The notes below the pieces were generated by a model that ran no database searches, had not been told where the DNA came from, and saw only the letters and a list, made by a program, of their open reading frames with translations. A DNA stretch of 64,000 nucleotides from Pseudomonas xantholysinigenes (GTDB lineage: Bacteria > Pseudomonadota > Gammaproteobacteria > Pseudomonadales > Pseudomonadaceae): the NCBI RefSeq assembly GCF_014268885.2, contig NZ_CP077095.1, positions 2,547,501 through 2,611,500 of the forward strand. Reading direction: 5' to 3'. Both the position numbers and the translations under genes were made by a program. Positions 9,318-19,610 of the stretch are shown in pieces; positions within the stretch are counted from its first letter, which is position 1, and each line of letters starts with the position of its first letter.

Positions 9318-9899
9318 ATGAAAACCAAAGTGACCCGTCGCATCTATCCCCCATACAAACAACGCGCAGAAGTTAAAGCCTTCATCGAGTGGCTCGCCCT
9401 GCACCTTGGTTCCAATCAGCAGCTCAAGCATGAGTACGTCAACCGGAAAACAGGTAAGCGCTGGAAGTTCACTGATCTGTACGATGCTTACCAACAGTAC
9501 GAATGGCAGCACCCCGGGGTACCGCATTTGAAGGTGAGCGCTGGCAGTTGCGCCACGAGCAATGCGAATGCCTTGGATGCGCTGAGCGCCGATCTCAGTG
9601 TGGCGAACTGCGATGCCACCATGCTGCGAGGAACGAAAGCTACGATGTCCTGGGGTGGTGTGTCGGCGCACAACAATCAGTGGCTTGAGGCCAATCAGAA
9701 AGGCTTGGCCAATACGGTTGCACAGGTGTTGCGTATTGGGGATCTCGACAGCCCTCAATTCCAGAATGATCTTCGCTTCAACGCAGGCATGACCAAGGTG
9801 TATTCGCTGGTTTGCCCGGGCTTCATCATCTACGACAGCTTGGGCCTATGGCGAATTAAAATCGGCATGCGTGAAGCATGTGGACGGATATTCCTCTGA
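9318..9899 (+). CDS. Uncharacterised island protein, probably C-terminally truncated
   Basis: 193 aa, ATG at 9318 with GGAGTG 6 nt upstream. The N-terminus is basic (MKTKVTRRIYPPYKQRAEVK). I do not recognise a named domain. The globular part seems to end at 'NDLRFNAGMTKVYSLVCPGFIIYDS'; the last ~20 residues (LGLWRIKIGMREACGRIFL) look like read-through into unrelated sequence next to the end of the HEPN-like gene (9856). It overlaps that convergent gene by 44 nt. I infer a deletion or recombination junction near 9840. Confidence 0.6.
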   Translation: MKTKVTRRIYPPYKQRAEVKAFIEWLALHLGSNQQLKHEYVNRKTGKRWKFTDLYDAYQQYEWQHPGVPHLKVSAGSCATSNANALDALSADLSVANCDATMLRGTKATMSWGGVSAHNNQWLEANQKGLANTVAQVLRIGDLDSPQFQNDLRFNAGMTKVYSLVCPGFIIYDSLGLWRIKIGMREACGRIFL

Positions 9900-10665
9900 G
9901 CTCTCCAAATTTCAAGTACTGGTTTCGAATCTCTTCAACGAAGTCGATGCATTTTTTGTTGAGTTGCGCAATCCCCCCTAAATCGCTTTTTAAGCTGCAG
10001 AACCATTTGGATGTTGGTTCATACGAAGGGTGGGGACGGCTCGGATAAAGACTTTTGGTGTGAGGGCACTCATTTTTTTCTGAAGATAGATGGATAAGAT
10101 CTATTTGCTTGTTAAATTTTGTCGCCCTTCTGTAGCTGATTACGAAAAGCGGATCTCCATGTGCGATCGTGTTTCTTATCGTCTTCAATGTTTCGAAGAT
10201 GTCCCAAAACTTTAAGGATTTTGGTTTTACGTTATTGTTCGTGAGTTCTTGTATTTTGCTAGCTGCTTCAAAGCCATCTGAAAAATTTGTCTGATCTAAG
10301 AAATATTGTTTTTTATATTCTTGGTGAGATAGTACATGGGTCAGGCACCAGAATGTTTTGACGATCATGCTCTCAATTAATGCCACGTGTTTGACGAGAA
10401 TGAGCTCATTCTGAAGCTTTGCAAGCGACTCGATAGTTTTCAGGGGTTGAGTGCTATTGAGTCTTTCTATATTTATTTCATGCAGGGCATCCCAGTCTTG
10501 CTGACTGTGCGCCATGCTTTCTCTTTCAGCGAAATTGCTTTCGCTCTCGCTAGCTTGAGTGTTGTACTCTGCGAGGTCTCGTTCATGGTTTTTTATTAAT
10601 GAGGCTATCACGTCGCTCAAGCGTTTTAGTTCGATTCTCACATGATTCATGCGCATGAGTGACAT
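9856..10665 (-). CDS. HEPN-like protein, possible toxin/Abi component
   Basis: 269 aa, unusually AT-rich for the window. The ATG at 10665 has a strong AAGGAG 5-6 nt upstream. The protein is mostly helical, with a Ser/Glu-rich segment at 30-60. The only clear motif is R164-N-T-I-A-H169 (R-x4-H) in 'ETLKTIRNTIAHGDPLF', the catalytic pattern of HEPN RNases. Many HEPN or HEPN-like proteins sit in defence islands. It lies just downstream of the ABC-3C operon, 103 nt after the ATPase stop, on the same strand. Function is inferred from the motif and context only. Confidence 0.6.
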   Translation of the reverse strand: MSLMRMNHVRIELKRLSDVIASLIKNHERDLAEYNTQASESESNFAERESMAHSQQDWDALHEINIERLNSTQPLKTIESLAKLQNELILVKHVALIESMIVKTFWCLTHVLSHQEYKKQYFLDQTNFSDGFEAASKIQELTNNNVKPKSLKFWDIFETLKTIRNTIAHGDPLFVISYRRATKFNKQIDLIHLSSEKNECPHTKSLYPSRPHPSYEPTSKWFCSLKSDLGGIAQLNKKCIDFVEEIRNQYLKFGELRGISVHMLHACRF

Positions 10666-10768
10666 ACAGGCTCCTTTGCCAAGATATTCTTTGTTTCACG
10701 CTAAAGGCTATTGGTTCGATCAACATCTAAGCCAGTTGTGCCCGAGGAACACAACTGGCCACGTGTAC

Positions 10769-12766
10769 TTACGCTAAGTCATTGTGACGGTGGATCCAGT
10801 GGGCAGGGATGAGCCCGTCGTCTTTGCTCTGCCATGCCGCTACGGGCACGGTGTCAGCGACTTGGCCCCAGATGTCCGGGCCCGCATGCTCAAGGACGAT
10901 GATCTGGATGAAATGGCCTGCACGCTTGAGACCTTCAGCCAAGACTTCGAAGATTCGGCGTGTGGCAACGACATCCGCTGGCCGGGCTTGATTCACCGCT
11001 TCGAATCCCGCATCCAGTGCGTTTAGGCCACCGGTATTGCTTGGGAAGTAGACCTGGCTCGGCTGGTCGATCACGATGAAGCTGAAAGGTGGGAGCTTGC
11101 GATTCTCGTCTTTCGACAGGTATTCATGAATGCCTAGGAACGTCGCGATGTGATAGCCCATCCAGTTCGCACCACTGCCGATTTCCCAGAGAAAATCCCG
11201 CTGGCCGTGGGCGTCGAAGCGAAGCGTGAGCTCTTTCCGATCGAGATAAATCTGAGCGCCAGGCGTTCCGTTCAAGCCGAACTGATCCGCATAGTCCTCG
11301 AACATCGGGGCCAATTGGGCATCCACTTTGCGCTCTTGCTCAGCCATATCGGTCAGAGACATCTGGAAGTTGTAGTGCCGAATCAGGCTTTCCAGCTCGA
11401 TCATGCGCTTGCTCAGACCCTCGTCTGCTTCAGAGCCGTCCAGTTGTTTGATCAGCCGGCTGATCTCACCCGCCACATAGTAGATCTGGCCAATGGCATT
11501 ACGTGTGCGCTCATCCTCTTGGATCAAGCGAGCCTGCTCTCGCATCAAACGAGAGAGCTCACGCTCTTCCTTGGCACGCTGCCGTTTCAGCGTAGCCAGT
11601 TGCTTGTCGACGACAGGATTATCCTTGAGCGCGTCCGAAATCCGGGTGACCTTGTTGACCTTTTCTTCCAGGTTCTCGATCACCATTGGCAGAGCGTTTG
11701 TGTACGAGCCGCAGGCCACGCAGTGCCCACCGTCAGAGACGCTCTGCTTGAGCCAGTCGAGCCCAATGACATGGGACTTCTCAGTATCAATCGCCGCGAC
11801 GAATCGCTTGCTGTTACGCGCCAGGTGGTCGAACCCATCGATCTGGGCATCAAATTCGTCAACGATACGTTGCTGCTTCCCAACTTCCTCGATTACTACC
11901 TTCAGCTTTTCTGAGATATGCAGTCGTTGAGGTTCCAGAAGTGTCTGCTCAAGCCGTCCTTCATGGGTCGCGATGACGACCTTCTTGAGCAGTTCGACTT
12001 TCTGAGCGCCCTGGGTGCTGGTGCGCTCAAGCAAGCCAAGCTGAATGCAGCGATCAAACAGTTGGTCGACGTCAGCGTAATGGCTCGCCTTGGCCGCATC
12101 GTGGATTGCTAACTGCTTACGTAGCCGATCCTGCTCGCGCTGCGCCTCATCCCGCCGCCGCTCATTCATGATGTAGTTTGCATCCACCATACCGAGCGCG
12201 TAGGGCATGGCTCGCGTCAGGCGCTCCTTGTGAGCAAACGAGTCGGTTTTGAAGAATAGGGTGTTGGGGTTTGCCACGATGTGCTGAGGCAGGAAGTTGA
12301 ACGCCGCCATGTCGCGGTAGGAGCTGCGGCGATCAAAGCTGGAAGGCTCCTCCTCATCGGAGTGGGGGAGATCACTGACCCGAACCATGCCATCAAAGGC
12401 GGCTTTGTACTGCCCCAAGGAATGGGTACGGTAAACGGAGTCCGGGATCTGTTCATCGTCGAACTCCAGCATGCAAAGATCGTTGGAGCCTTGGGAGTTT
12501 CCTGGAGTGCGTCGCGCTACGATGTAGGTCGTATCGAGAAGGCGGATTTTCATCCCGAACCACTCGACGGTGTCGCGGATGATGCCGATTGGAATCTGGC
12601 ATTTGGTTGCGCCCAGCACATAGTCAATGATGTGAACAATTGACGACTTGCCGGTGCCGCTCAGCCCGTAAATGATGTTGATCTTCCCGTCTTGAAAGGG
12701 AATGACTCGTGGCTCCAAGCCAGGGCAGCGAGGCCAGAGAATGACAGCGTCAATCGTGAATTTCAT
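10769..12766 (-). CDS. DUF3732 ABC/SMC-type ATPase of an ABC-3C system
   Basis: 665 aa. Start chosen at ATG 12766 (MKFTIDAVILWP); the 85 codons upstream in frame overlap the preceding gene and are not protein-like. Walker A is G34-L-S-G-T-G-K40-S-S. A long coiled coil is interrupted by a CxxC pair, C349-V-A-C352, resembling a Rad50 zinc hook. A C-terminal Walker B-like segment reads FIVIDQPSQVYFPS with D567 followed by Gln rather than Glu, which I recall as typical of DUF3732. In ABC-3C defence systems this ATPase is the likely sensor or switch for the effector encoded first in the operon. It overlaps the middle-component gene by 17 nt. Confidence 0.88.
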   Translation of the reverse strand: MKFTIDAVILWPRCPGLEPRVIPFQDGKINIIYGLSGTGKSSIVHIIDYVLGATKCQIPIGIIRDTVEWFGMKIRLLDTTYIVARRTPGNSQGSNDLCMLEFDDEQIPDSVYRTHSLGQYKAAFDGMVRVSDLPHSDEEEPSSFDRRSSYRDMAAFNFLPQHIVANPNTLFFKTDSFAHKERLTRAMPYALGMVDANYIMNERRRDEAQREQDRLRKQLAIHDAAKASHYADVDQLFDRCIQLGLLERTSTQGAQKVELLKKVVIATHEGRLEQTLLEPQRLHISEKLKVVIEEVGKQQRIVDEFDAQIDGFDHLARNSKRFVAAIDTEKSHVIGLDWLKQSVSDGGHCVACGSYTNALPMVIENLEEKVNKVTRISDALKDNPVVDKQLATLKRQRAKEERELSRLMREQARLIQEDERTRNAIGQIYYVAGEISRLIKQLDGSEADEGLSKRMIELESLIRHYNFQMSLTDMAEQERKVDAQLAPMFEDYADQFGLNGTPGAQIYLDRKELTLRFDAHGQRDFLWEIGSGANWMGYHIATFLGIHEYLSKDENRKLPPFSFIVIDQPSQVYFPSNTGGLNALDAGFEAVNQARPADVVATRRIFEVLAEGLKRAGHFIQIIVLEHAGPDIWGQVADTVPVAAWQSKDDGLIPAHWIHRHNDLA

Positions 12767-13256
12767 TGGGAATCCCAAACAAGAGCTTGTACAGGTTTTC
12801 TGTCGTGTCGGTGGCAAACCACTTCGCCAGTTTCTCAGTGGCCTGCAGCATGGCCGCGGGGATGGTGTTCTTGATGCCTCGTGGCCAACGATCGACCAGG
12901 ACTTGGAAGCTGGTCTCACTTCCATTGGAGCCGATCTTTCCAACCAAACGCGAAGAGATGGCGAGATTGAGCCCTTGTAGGGTGGTAGCCGCATGGGCGG
13001 ACACCCTTCGCTGCAGATCAATTTTCAATACCGGGGTTTCCCTGAGCACTGCACCCAGGGTGGAGCGGCTGGTGCGGTTGCTCAACGCGTCGCGTGAGCG
13101 CTGATTCCACACCAGCGGCAGCACCAACATCAGTTTCGGTAGATCCGGGGTTTGCCCAAGCCCTGTTTCTTGGTATTCGCCTATGAAGTGCGTCAGAAGA
13201 AAGCAGGCCAATGACGAGTTGTGGATCAATTGATGATCCAGATACGCCTCACTCAT
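12750..13256 (-). CDS. ABC-3C system middle component
   Basis: 168 aa. Begins inside the stop of the upstream effector gene (ATGA overlap) and overlaps the ATPase start by 17 nt. The pattern fits the three-component ABC middle-component family: an N-terminal helical part (HNSSLACFLLTHFIGEY), then LPKLMLVLPLVWNQRSRDALSNRTSRSTLGAVLRE, then a C-terminal helix. These are thought to be winged-helix adaptors joining effector and ATPase. The position between the other two genes is the family's standard order. Confidence 0.82.
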   Translation of the reverse strand: MSEAYLDHQLIHNSSLACFLLTHFIGEYQETGLGQTPDLPKLMLVLPLVWNQRSRDALSNRTSRSTLGAVLRETPVLKIDLQRRVSAHAATTLQGLNLAISSRLVGKIGSNGSETSFQVLVDRWPRGIKNTIPAAMLQATEKLAKWFATDTTENLYKLLFGIPNEIHD

Positions 13257-14458
13257 GACTCATCCTCCGAGGTCGGTGCGTCACGGTGCCAATGGATGGG
13301 GGAATGTGTTCCATCGGCGTTGGCCATCCTGTGATAGGTGCCGCTGAACAGGTACTGAGCCGTGGAGTTCACCCGTCCAACCTTCATGGGAAAGGTTTCT
13401 GGAAATAAGGTTTTGGTCATCACAGATTTGTAATCAGCCGTGCCGTAGTCATCCAGCGACGTCATGTTGTCCAATTGGTGGCGGTCGTGGATCGCCTCCC
13501 AACGGTCACTGAGCACACGCTCAGCCAGATCAAAGTCCTTGGACAGAACTCCACCTGACTCCAGAAGGCGGATGCGCTCAGAGTAGGCGGCACAGTAGAA
13601 GCCGAATTGCTTCATCAGCAGGTTTTTCGGCATGTTGATTTTGGTGAGTTGCTCCACGAACAGCATGTCCGCGGGGTCGATCTTCTCGGCCCATTCTGCG
13701 AACTCGGTTTTCTCGAAGGGCAGAGGTTCCCATGGGCCATTCATGAACGCTTCAACGAGCGCTTGACGCTTGTTGTAGTAAGGCTGAGCGGTCGTCCAGA
13801 AAGACTTTCGGGCTACCCAGGTCTCTTGGCAATGGTCGAACAGGAAACCGACCAGACCATGGTAGATGTCCTCAGCATTCGCTACTGCATCCTCGGGGAG
13901 GTGGAGGGACGCGATCACCCGCTGCTTCATCTGGGCATTGAGCTGGCCGTCCTCAATGGACATGTGCTCGATCAGAAATGCCAAGTCGGCGTCCGAGTAC
14001 GCGATGACATCCCGAGCGATCTCCCCAGGCTTGCCTGTCATTCCGGCGGCATGCGTTCGAAGCGCAACGACCGCGTCTGCCACATCTTGCTTTGAAAGGG
14101 CATCAGAAAGCCGCATGGCCAGCGTGCCTTTCTTAAGCACGCGGTTCGTGACGAGGAGGAATTGCAACTCCTCATGCTCCTTCCGGGCAGCCGCTAACCC
14201 GTTCAACCAGATGCGGAGTGTCTTCCACAGGTTTTTACTGCTGTCTTGCAGTGGGTTTTTGCGAGGCTGAACAGAGAGCTTCGCTTGTTCTGACACACGC
14301 CGAGAACCTGTCGCTGTCTGGCTGATCTCTTCAACATCATCAGCCGTTTCAATGCCAAACCTAGTCTGCGCATTGGGTGCCGTGAAGATACGGTACAGGG
14401 CGCGTTCATACTGGTAGCCATACCCCGCTGCGCTGGGGCTAGCATCTGGATCTTTCAT
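13253..14458 (-). CDS. ABC-3C effector with REase-like (Cap4/DUF4297-type) N-terminus
   Basis: 401 aa, ATG 14458 with GAGAG 8 nt upstream; earlier in-frame codons are not protein-like. The N-terminus has the hallmark of DUF4297/Cap4-type nucleases: SAAGYGYQYERALYRIF, then E37, D40/D41 and Q58-A-K60 (E...DD...QxK of the restriction-endonuclease fold). The remaining ~300 residues are helical and probably form the C-terminal domain that docks on the middle component. First gene of a coupled operon effector-MC-ATPase. Expected outcome on activation is dsDNA cleavage and abortive protection; this is inference from the family. Confidence 0.78.
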   Translation of the reverse strand: MKDPDASPSAAGYGYQYERALYRIFTAPNAQTRFGIETADDVEEISQTATGSRRVSEQAKLSVQPRKNPLQDSSKNLWKTLRIWLNGLAAARKEHEELQFLLVTNRVLKKGTLAMRLSDALSKQDVADAVVALRTHAAGMTGKPGEIARDVIAYSDADLAFLIEHMSIEDGQLNAQMKQRVIASLHLPEDAVANAEDIYHGLVGFLFDHCQETWVARKSFWTTAQPYYNKRQALVEAFMNGPWEPLPFEKTEFAEWAEKIDPADMLFVEQLTKINMPKNLLMKQFGFYCAAYSERIRLLESGGVLSKDFDLAERVLSDRWEAIHDRHQLDNMTSLDDYGTADYKSVMTKTLFPETFPMKVGRVNSTAQYLFSGTYHRMANADGTHSPIHWHRDAPTSEDES

Positions 14459-14843
14459 CCTTCTATCTCTCAGTCCATACCCATGTAACGGCGGGGCCGT
14501 GCCCCCATTCCTTTTTTCATGGCGCAACGGGTAAAGGAATGTACCGGCGAAGATGTCATTTGGCCATAACTTTGAGGATTCTCGATGGGCGGATGTGACA
14601 CGGAATGAGCCCATCGGCAACGGAATTCCGTTTAGCCAGACCTACCAGCATTCCGTCTCGGATGTGACCGGTGTGGTGTTGTTTCTGGTGGTTATGTAGA
14701 CCGCTACAATTTGACTGTCTCATTGTTCCATCAGTGGGACAAACTAACGCATTTTTACTGGCTTATCAGCTATTCGTCATGTCGATAGGATTCTCCCCAT
14801 CGTGATCGCCCACCGCCGCGGTCTTCATTCACAGGAGAGTCCC
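14459..14843. promoter_or_regulatory. Divergent control region between ABC-3C operon and azoR; island right border
   Basis: About 385 nt without a gene. It must contain the leftward ABC-3C promoter and the rightward azoR promoter. An imperfect inverted repeat TTGTTCC (14723-14729) / GGGACAA (14736-14742) is a candidate operator for azoR. The switch from island to host composition falls in about 14650-14780. I could not assign -35/-10 boxes with confidence. Confidence 0.45.
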
Positions 14844-15455
14844 ATGAAACTGTTGCATATCGATTCGAGCATCCTGGGCGACAATTCCGCCTCCCGTCAG
14901 CTGAGCCGCGAAGTGGTCGAGGCCTGGAAGGCCGCTGACCCTAGCATCGAAGTGGTCTATCGTGACCTGGCCAGCGATGCCATCAGCCACTTCTCCGCCG
15001 CCACCCTGGTCGCAGCCGGTACCCCCGAGGAAATGCGCGACGCCGCCCAGGCCCATGAAGCCAAGCTCAGCGCCGAAACCCTGGAAGAATTCCTGGCCGC
15101 CGACGCGGTGGTGATCGGCGCGCCGATGTACAACTTCACCGTGCCTACCCAGCTCAAGGCCTGGATCGACCGCGTGGCGGTCGCCGGCAAGACCTTCCGC
15201 TACACCGAGGCCGGCCCTGAAGGCCTGTGCGGCGACAAGAAGGTGATCCTGGTGTCCACCGCAGGCGGCTTGCACCAAGGCCAGCCGACCGGTGTCGGTC
15301 ATGAAGACTTCCTCAAGGTGTTCCTGGGCTTCATTGGCATCAGTGACCTGGAAATCGTTCGCGCCCATGGCCTGGCCTATGGCCCCGAGCACCGCGCCAA
15401 GGCCATCGACGCCGCCCAGGCGCACATCGCCGGCGAGTTGTTCGCCGCGGCCTGA
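14844..15455 (+). CDS. azoR: FMN-dependent NADH-azoreductase AzoR
   Basis: 203 aa flavodoxin-fold quinone/azo reductase. Visible signatures are [20 protein letters not shown] (phosphate loop for FMN), [26 protein letters not shown] and [12 protein letters not shown] 14844 follows AGGAGAG. These enzymes perform two-electron reduction of quinones and azo compounds in the cytosol, protecting against electrophile stress. The usual LysR partner appears to be the truncated gene now located 8 kb to the left of the island. Confidence 0.96.
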   Translation: MKLLHIDSSILGDNSASRQLSREVVEAWKAADPSIEVVYRDLASDAISHFSAATLVAAGTPEEMRDAAQAHEAKLSAETLEEFLAADAVVIGAPMYNFTVPTQLKAWIDRVAVAGKTFRYTEAGPEGLCGDKKVILVSTAGGLHQGQPTGVGHEDFLKVFLGFIGISDLEIVRAHGLAYGPEHRAKAIDAAQAHIAGELFAAA

Positions 15456-15470
15456 TCCCGCACTGCGGTC

Positions 15471-15512
15471 AAAAATGCCGACTGTCGCCTCGCGCGCCAG
15501 TCGGCATTTTTT
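15471..15512 (+). terminator. Intrinsic terminator after azoR
   Basis: AATGCCGACTG and CAGTCGGCATT form a perfect 11-bp stem (extended by A/T pairs) followed by TTTTTT, 16 nt after the azoR stop. Confidence 0.92.
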
Positions 15513-15587
15513 CATCCAGTTTTCATGGGGCAGCGGTGCGGCGGGTTCTATGCTGGAAGCTACCTGTGGTCCGCCTAGTGCCTCGCG

Positions 15588-16637
15588 ATGAACCGAACCC
15601 GTATCCTGATAGCCCTGCTGTTGCTCGGCGGCCTGTTGGCCCGTGCCGATGCGGCACCCTGGGTTGCGGGCTTGCACCGCCTGAGCCTGACCGATCCGGT
15701 GGACGCCCGGCCAATGCAGGCGCTGGTGTTCTACCCGTCCAGTGGCCAGGCCCATCCGGTGCGGATCGAGGGTTACCAGACGCGGGTCGCTGAAGAGGCG
15801 CCGGTGGCCATGGGGCAGTTCCCGTTGCTGGTGATTTCCCATGGCAACACCGGTAGCCCGATGGCCCTGCATGACCTCGCCAACGGCCTGGCGCGCCAGG
15901 GTTTCGTGGTGGTGGCGGTGGTCCACCCAGGCGATAACAACCGCGACCACAGCCGCCTGGGCACCCTCAGCAACCTGTATGGGCGGCCGCTGCAAATCAG
16001 CGCCGCGATCACCGCGGCGCGTGCCGACGCCTTGCTTGCGCCCTACCTGAACGATGGCAAGGTCGGCGTGATCGGTTATTCCGCCGGCGGCGAAACCGCG
16101 TTGATTCTTTCTGGCGCCCGGCCCGATCTTGAGCGCCTGCGCCGCTACTGCGAAGAGCGCCCAAGCGATGCCGACGCCTGCAAGACCCACGGCGTGTTGA
16201 TCGCTGATCACAGCGAACTGGCACCCAAGGCCGACCCGCGGATCGGCGCAGTCATGCTGATGGCGCCCCTGAGCCTGATGTTCGGGCGCCATGCCTTGGC
16301 CGGCGTGCAGGTGCCCGCGTTGATCTACAGCGGTGACCGCGACCAACTGCTGGCCCTGGAGCACAACGCCGACGCCCTGGCGCGCAAATTGCCGGTCACT
16401 CCCGATTACCGGCTGCTTGCGGGCGCCGGCCATTTCGTGTTCATGGCGCCCTGCGATGCCGAGCAACATCAGCGCATGCCTGCGCTGTGCAAGGACGCCG
16501 ACGGCGTCGATCGGCGGCATATCCATCGCTCGCTGCGCAGTGAGACCACGGCGTTCTTCAGTCAGGCCCTGGGCGTGCCGGAACCCGCCGAGCGTTCAGC
16601 CGCGCTGGGCCAGCCAGAGGGTCAGCGCAACCCCTGA
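15588..16637 (+). CDS. Secreted alpha/beta hydrolase (dienelactone hydrolase-like)
   Basis: 349 aa with an N-terminal signal peptide (LLLLGGLLARADA). The alpha/beta-hydrolase core shows an oxyanion segment LLVISHGNTGS, nucleophile elbow GYSAGGE (Ser of G-x-S-x-G), a likely acid in YSGDRDQ and a His in AGHFVFMAPC. Substrate is unknown; related proteins are called dienelactone hydrolases or platelet-activating-factor acetylhydrolase-like esterases. The 3' end overlaps the convergent MFS gene by 42 nt. Confidence 0.85.
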   Translation: MNRTRILIALLLLGGLLARADAAPWVAGLHRLSLTDPVDARPMQALVFYPSSGQAHPVRIEGYQTRVAEEAPVAMGQFPLLVISHGNTGSPMALHDLANGLARQGFVVVAVVHPGDNNRDHSRLGTLSNLYGRPLQISAAITAARADALLAPYLNDGKVGVIGYSAGGETALILSGARPDLERLRRYCEERPSDADACKTHGVLIADHSELAPKADPRIGAVMLMAPLSLMFGRHALAGVQVPALIYSGDRDQLLALEHNADALARKLPVTPDYRLLAGAGHFVFMAPCDAEQHQRMPALCKDADGVDRRHIHRSLRSETTAFFSQALGVPEPAERSAALGQPEGQRNP

Positions 16638-17765
16638 CAGGGCGAGCAGGGCGGCACCGCAGAAAATCGAGGCATACCCCCAGTGTACGGCTACCGCGCC
16701 CATCACTGGACCGGCAATGGCCAGCGCCAGGTCGAAGAACACCGCGTAGGCACCCAGGCCAGCACCACGGCTGCTGCTTGGTACCTGGCGGATCGCTTCG
16801 ACGCCCAGTGCCGGGTACACCAGCGACAAGCCGAACCCGGCCAGTCCGGCGCCAATCATTGCCCACAACGGCGTTGGCGCCAGCCATAGCAACGTCAGGC
16901 CCAGCACTTCGGTGGCCATGCAGGCGATGGCGACGTTGTAGCCGCCAAAACGATTGACCGCGTTGACGAACAGCAGGCGCGAGAGGATGAAGCACAGGCC
17001 GAAGGCGCTTAGGCACCAGGCCGCCCCCATCCAGCCGCGTTCCAGGTAATAAAGGGTAATGAAAGTGGTCAAGGTACCGTAGCCGATGGACGCCAGGGTC
17101 AAGCCCAGGCCACAGGGCGCCACACGACCGAAGGCTGACCAGAATGGCAAGCGTTCGCCTTTTACGATCACAACATCTGGCCGGGTACGCAGCGCCGCCA
17201 GGGCCAGTAGCGCCAACACCAGCAGGGCAGGGCCCAACACCACGAAGTGCAGCGCCTCCACCAGCAAAACCCCTGCTGGCGCGCCGATTGCGATGGCGCC
17301 GTAAGAGGCGATGCCGTTCCACGAGATAACCCGCGCCGTATGCTCGGTGCCAACCTGGCCAATGCCCCAACTTAGCGTCGCCACCCCGATCAACCCCTGG
17401 GCGACGCCCAACAGCAGACGCCCACCCAACAGCAGTGCCAGGCTCAGCCAAGGCAAGGCCAGGAACCAGGCCGACAACAGAGTGAGTAGGCCGCAGCCGG
17501 CTATACCATACAGGCCGTAGCGGATGGCGCGCTTGCCGCCCAGGGTGTCGGCCACGCGCCCGGCGAAGGGGCGGCTGAGCAGGGTGGCCAGGTACTGCAG
17601 GCCGATGGTGATGCCGGCGATCACCGCGCCGAAACCCAGCTGGTCGTGCACGTGGCCGGGCAGCACGGCGATCGGCAGGCCGATGCAGAGGAAGGCGATG
17701 AAGGTATAGAAGACGATCGAGAGGATCTGCCGGGTGATGCCGGGGGAGGGGTGGGGCGCGGTCAT
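16596..17765 (-). CDS. MFS transporter, YhhS family
   Basis: 389 aa, 12 predicted membrane helices. The N-terminus (RQILSIVFYTFIAFLCIGLPIAVLPGHVHDQLGFGAVIAGITIGLQYLATLLSRPFAGRVADTLGGKRA) matches the YhhS/UPF0226 group, with the MFS motif between helices 2 and 3. Start at ATG 17765 (MTAPHPSPG) is chosen by family length; an in-frame Met at 17807 is possible and neither has a strong ribosome site. Probably an exporter; substrate unknown. Confidence 0.88.
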   Translation of the reverse strand: MTAPHPSPGITRQILSIVFYTFIAFLCIGLPIAVLPGHVHDQLGFGAVIAGITIGLQYLATLLSRPFAGRVADTLGGKRAIRYGLYGIAGCGLLTLLSAWFLALPWLSLALLLGGRLLLGVAQGLIGVATLSWGIGQVGTEHTARVISWNGIASYGAIAIGAPAGVLLVEALHFVVLGPALLVLALLALAALRTRPDVVIVKGERLPFWSAFGRVAPCGLGLTLASIGYGTLTTFITLYYLERGWMGAAWCLSAFGLCFILSRLLFVNAVNRFGGYNVAIACMATEVLGLTLLWLAPTPLWAMIGAGLAGFGLSLVYPALGVEAIRQVPSSSRGAGLGAYAVFFDLALAIAGPVMGAVAVHWGYASIFCGAALLALSGVALTLWLAQRG

Positions 17766-17879
17766 GGGCTCGTTCGCGGGCGGGCGGTGGGCGATGCCCA
17801 TCATGGCCGCTGCGCGACGGAAAAGAAAGCAGGCTAACGGTTTGCTCAGTGACCCCATGAATTCGGTGAGGTCATGCAG

Positions 17880-17970
17880 AAGCCGGCTTTGCCGGCGAAT
17901 GCCCATGGCTGCGCGAACATTACTGTCGCTTGTCCTGGGCTGTTCGTCGGCAAGGCCGGCACCTACAGGG
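17880..17970. repeat. REP-like inverted repeat
   Basis: GCCGGCTTTGCCGGCGAATG at the left and TTCGTCGGCAAGGCCGGC plus CCTACAGG at the right form a degenerate REP pair between ybiT and the MFS gene. Confidence 0.55.
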
Positions 17971-17991
17971 GGGTAGGCCGCCTCGGGGGAA

Positions 17992-19578
<1,587 letters not shown>

Positions 19579-19610
19579 GTGCTTGTCCTGCGGGGGTTCC
19601 AGAGGTGTAT

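Noticed and set aside
14484..14790. att-like direct repeats bounding the island
   Set aside because: I compared the two borders (6655-6740 and 14640-14790) by eye and found no convincing shared sequence.
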